This document shows, one piece after another, positions 62,653 through 64,000 of a DNA stretch of 64,000 nucleotides. The stretch comes from Stutzerimonas nitrititolerans (lineage in GTDB: Bacteria > Pseudomonadota > Gammaproteobacteria > Pseudomonadales > Pseudomonadaceae). Position numbers and translations under genes: made by a program. Below the pieces are notes generated by a model that was not told the DNA's origin, made no database searches, and saw only the letters and a program-made list of their open reading frames with translations. The stretch's first letter is position 1. Every line of letters starts with the position of its first letter. The stretch covers positions 1 to 64,000 of the forward strand of contig NZ_RFFL01000004.1 of the NCBI RefSeq assembly GCF_003696285.1, written 5' to 3'.

Positions 62653-64000
62653 ATGAAACGACAGCCGATTTCCACCGGCTCGGAATGGACCTTCGACCTG
62701 ATTCGCGCTTACGACCGCGAGATCGGTCGCATCGCCGAAGGCTACGCGCTGGATACCTACCCCAACCAGATCGAAGTGATCACCGCCGAACAGATGATGG
62801 ACGCCTATGCCTCGGTGGGCATGCCGCTGGGCTATCACCACTGGTCCTACGGCAAGCACTTCCTCAGCACCGAGAAATCCTACACGCGCGGGCAGATGGG
62901 GCTGGCCTACGAAATCGTGATCAATTCGGACCCCTGCATCGCCTACCTGATGGAAGAGAACACCATCACCATGCAGGCCCTGGTGATCGCCCACGCCAGC
63001 TACGGACACAACAGCTTCTTCAAGGGCAACTACCTGTTCCGCACCTGGACTGACGCCAGTTCGATCATCGATTACCTGGTCTTCGCCAAGCAGTACATCA
63101 TGCAGTGCGAGGAGCGCCACGGCATCGAGGCCGTGGAAGACCTGCTCGACTCTTGTCACGCGCTGATGAACTACGGCGTCGACCGCTACAAGCGCCCCTA
63201 CCCCATCTCCGCCGAGGAGGAACGGCGACGGCAAAAGGATCGCGAGGCGCACCTGCAACGGCAGATCAACGACCTCTGGCGGACCATCCCCAAGCTTGGC
63301 GACAAGGATGACGAGCGCGAGCGCGATACGCGCTTCCCGGCCGAGCCGCAGGAAAACATTCTCTATTTCGTGGAGAAGCACGCGCCGTTACTGGAGCCCT
63401 GGCAGCGCGAGATCGTGCGCATCGTGCGCAAGATCGCCCAGTACTTCTACCCGCAGCGCCAGACCCAGGTCATGAACGAAGGCTGGGCGACCTTCTGGCA
63501 CTACACGCTGCTCAACGATCTGTACGACGAGGGGCTGGTAACCGACGGCTTCATGATGGAGTTCCTGCAATCCCACACCAGCGTGATCTACCAGCCAGGC
63601 TTCGACAGCCCTTATTACAGCGGCATCAACCCCTACACGCTGGGCTTTGCGATGTACCAGGACATCCGCCGCATCTGCGAGAACCCCACCGAGGAGGATC
63701 GCCGCTGGTTCCCGGACATCGCCGGCAGCGACTGGCTGACCACGGTGAAGTTCGCCATGCAGAACTTCAAGGACGAGAGTTTCATCCTGCAGTTCCTCTC
63801 GCCCAAGGTGATCCGCGACCTGAAACTGTTCAGCATTCTCGACGATGATCACAAGGACGAACTGCTGGTACCGGCGATCCACGACGAGAGCGGCTATCAC
63901 ACCATTCGCGAGCTACTGGCGGCGCAATACAACCTGGGCAACCGCGAGCCCAACGTACAGGTCTGGAGCGTGGACCGCCGCGGCGATCGGTCACTGACCC
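62653..64000 (+). CDS. spoVR: SpoVR family protein (partial, runs off window)
   Basis: Open from the ATG at 62653 (MKRQPISTGSEWTFDLI) to the window end without a stop, giving 449 residues of a family usually a little over 500. Motifs include YPNQIEVITAEQMMDAY, YGKHFLSTEK, HASYGHNSFFKGNYLF and MNEGWATFWHY, which look like conserved His/Glu metal-site stretches. Third gene of the prkA-yeaH-spoVR operon. The C-terminus lies outside the window. Confidence 0.94.
   Translation, partial: MKRQPISTGSEWTFDLIRAYDREIGRIAEGYALDTYPNQIEVITAEQMMDAYASVGMPLGYHHWSYGKHFLSTEKSYTRGQMGLAYEIVINSDPCIAYLMEENTITMQALVIAHASYGHNSFFKGNYLFRTWTDASSIIDYLVFAKQYIMQCEERHGIEAVEDLLDSCHALMNYGVDRYKRPYPISAEEERRRQKDREAHLQRQINDLWRTIPKLGDKDDERERDTRFPAEPQENILYFVEKHAPLLEPWQREIVRIVRKIAQYFYPQRQTQVMNEGWATFWHYTLLNDLYDEGLVTDGFMMEFLQSHTSVIYQPGFDSPYYSGINPYTLGFAMYQDIRRICENPTEEDRRWFPDIAGSDWLTTVKFAMQNFKDESFILQFLSPKVIRDLKLFSILDDDHKDELLVPAIHDESGYHTIRELLAAQYNLGNREPNVQVWSVDRRGDRSLT

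Overview
The window is GC-rich chromosome from a Pseudomonas-type gammaproteobacterium. Two blocks have the usual Pseudomonas gene order: dapB-dnaJ-dnaK-grpE-recN-fur-bamE-rnfH-ratA-smpB-lldR-lldP on the left, and rsmA-apaG-apaH-glpE-prkA-yeaH-spoVR on the right. Lactate use through LutABC instead of LldD, a Ftr-type iron importer and a 13-codon tmRNA tag suggest the P. mendocina/oleovorans lineage; that species-level guess is inference.

Left block (1-18.8 kb). It holds housekeeping and stress genes with readable control sites: sigma32 promoters before grpE and dnaK, and a LexA box before recN. It also holds a lactate locus: the regulator lldR, two near-identical operators, the permease lldP, lutABC and a large Fe-S/FAD D-lactate dehydrogenase.

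Integrated island (about 19.33-33.02 kb). It sits at the 3' end of ssrA (tmRNA). A P4-type tyrosine integrase, a small unknown gene, an AlpA-like regulator, a Toprim primase-like protein, a DUF3631 ATPase and a small TubC-N-like protein make up its core. An IS5-type transposase remnant lies between this core and the cargo. The cargo is a coupled hsdM-hsdS-prrC-hsdR operon: a type IC restriction-modification system guarding a PrrC-type anticodon nuclease. A putative attR and a 20/21-bp copy of a repeat next to the integrase mark the right end. The non-coding right part has many short GGTWNNCR units.

Second defence block (33.29-40.69 kb, minus strand): hsdM-hsdS-hsdR of a different type I family plus an Mrr-like endonuclease. 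A second small GGTWNNCR cluster lies upstream of its hsdM. No integrase was found for it.

Transport and anaerobic block (41.4-56.4 kb). An ABC importer cassette (PF04392 type) is followed by a DHA2-type MFS exporter and a Fur-box-preceded ftrABCD iron importer. Then come anaerobic functions: nrdG, a detached 54-residue glycyl-radical domain of the class III ribonucleotide reductase, nrdD itself without that domain, the Crp/Fnr regulator dnr, a DGC-domain protein, and ubiTVU for O2-independent ubiquinone synthesis. Anr/Dnr boxes precede nrdD and ubiU, the latter with a matching -10 element at class II spacing.

Right block (56.7-64 kb): rsmA-apaG-apaH-glpE, then prkA-yeaH-spoVR. The last gene runs off the window end.
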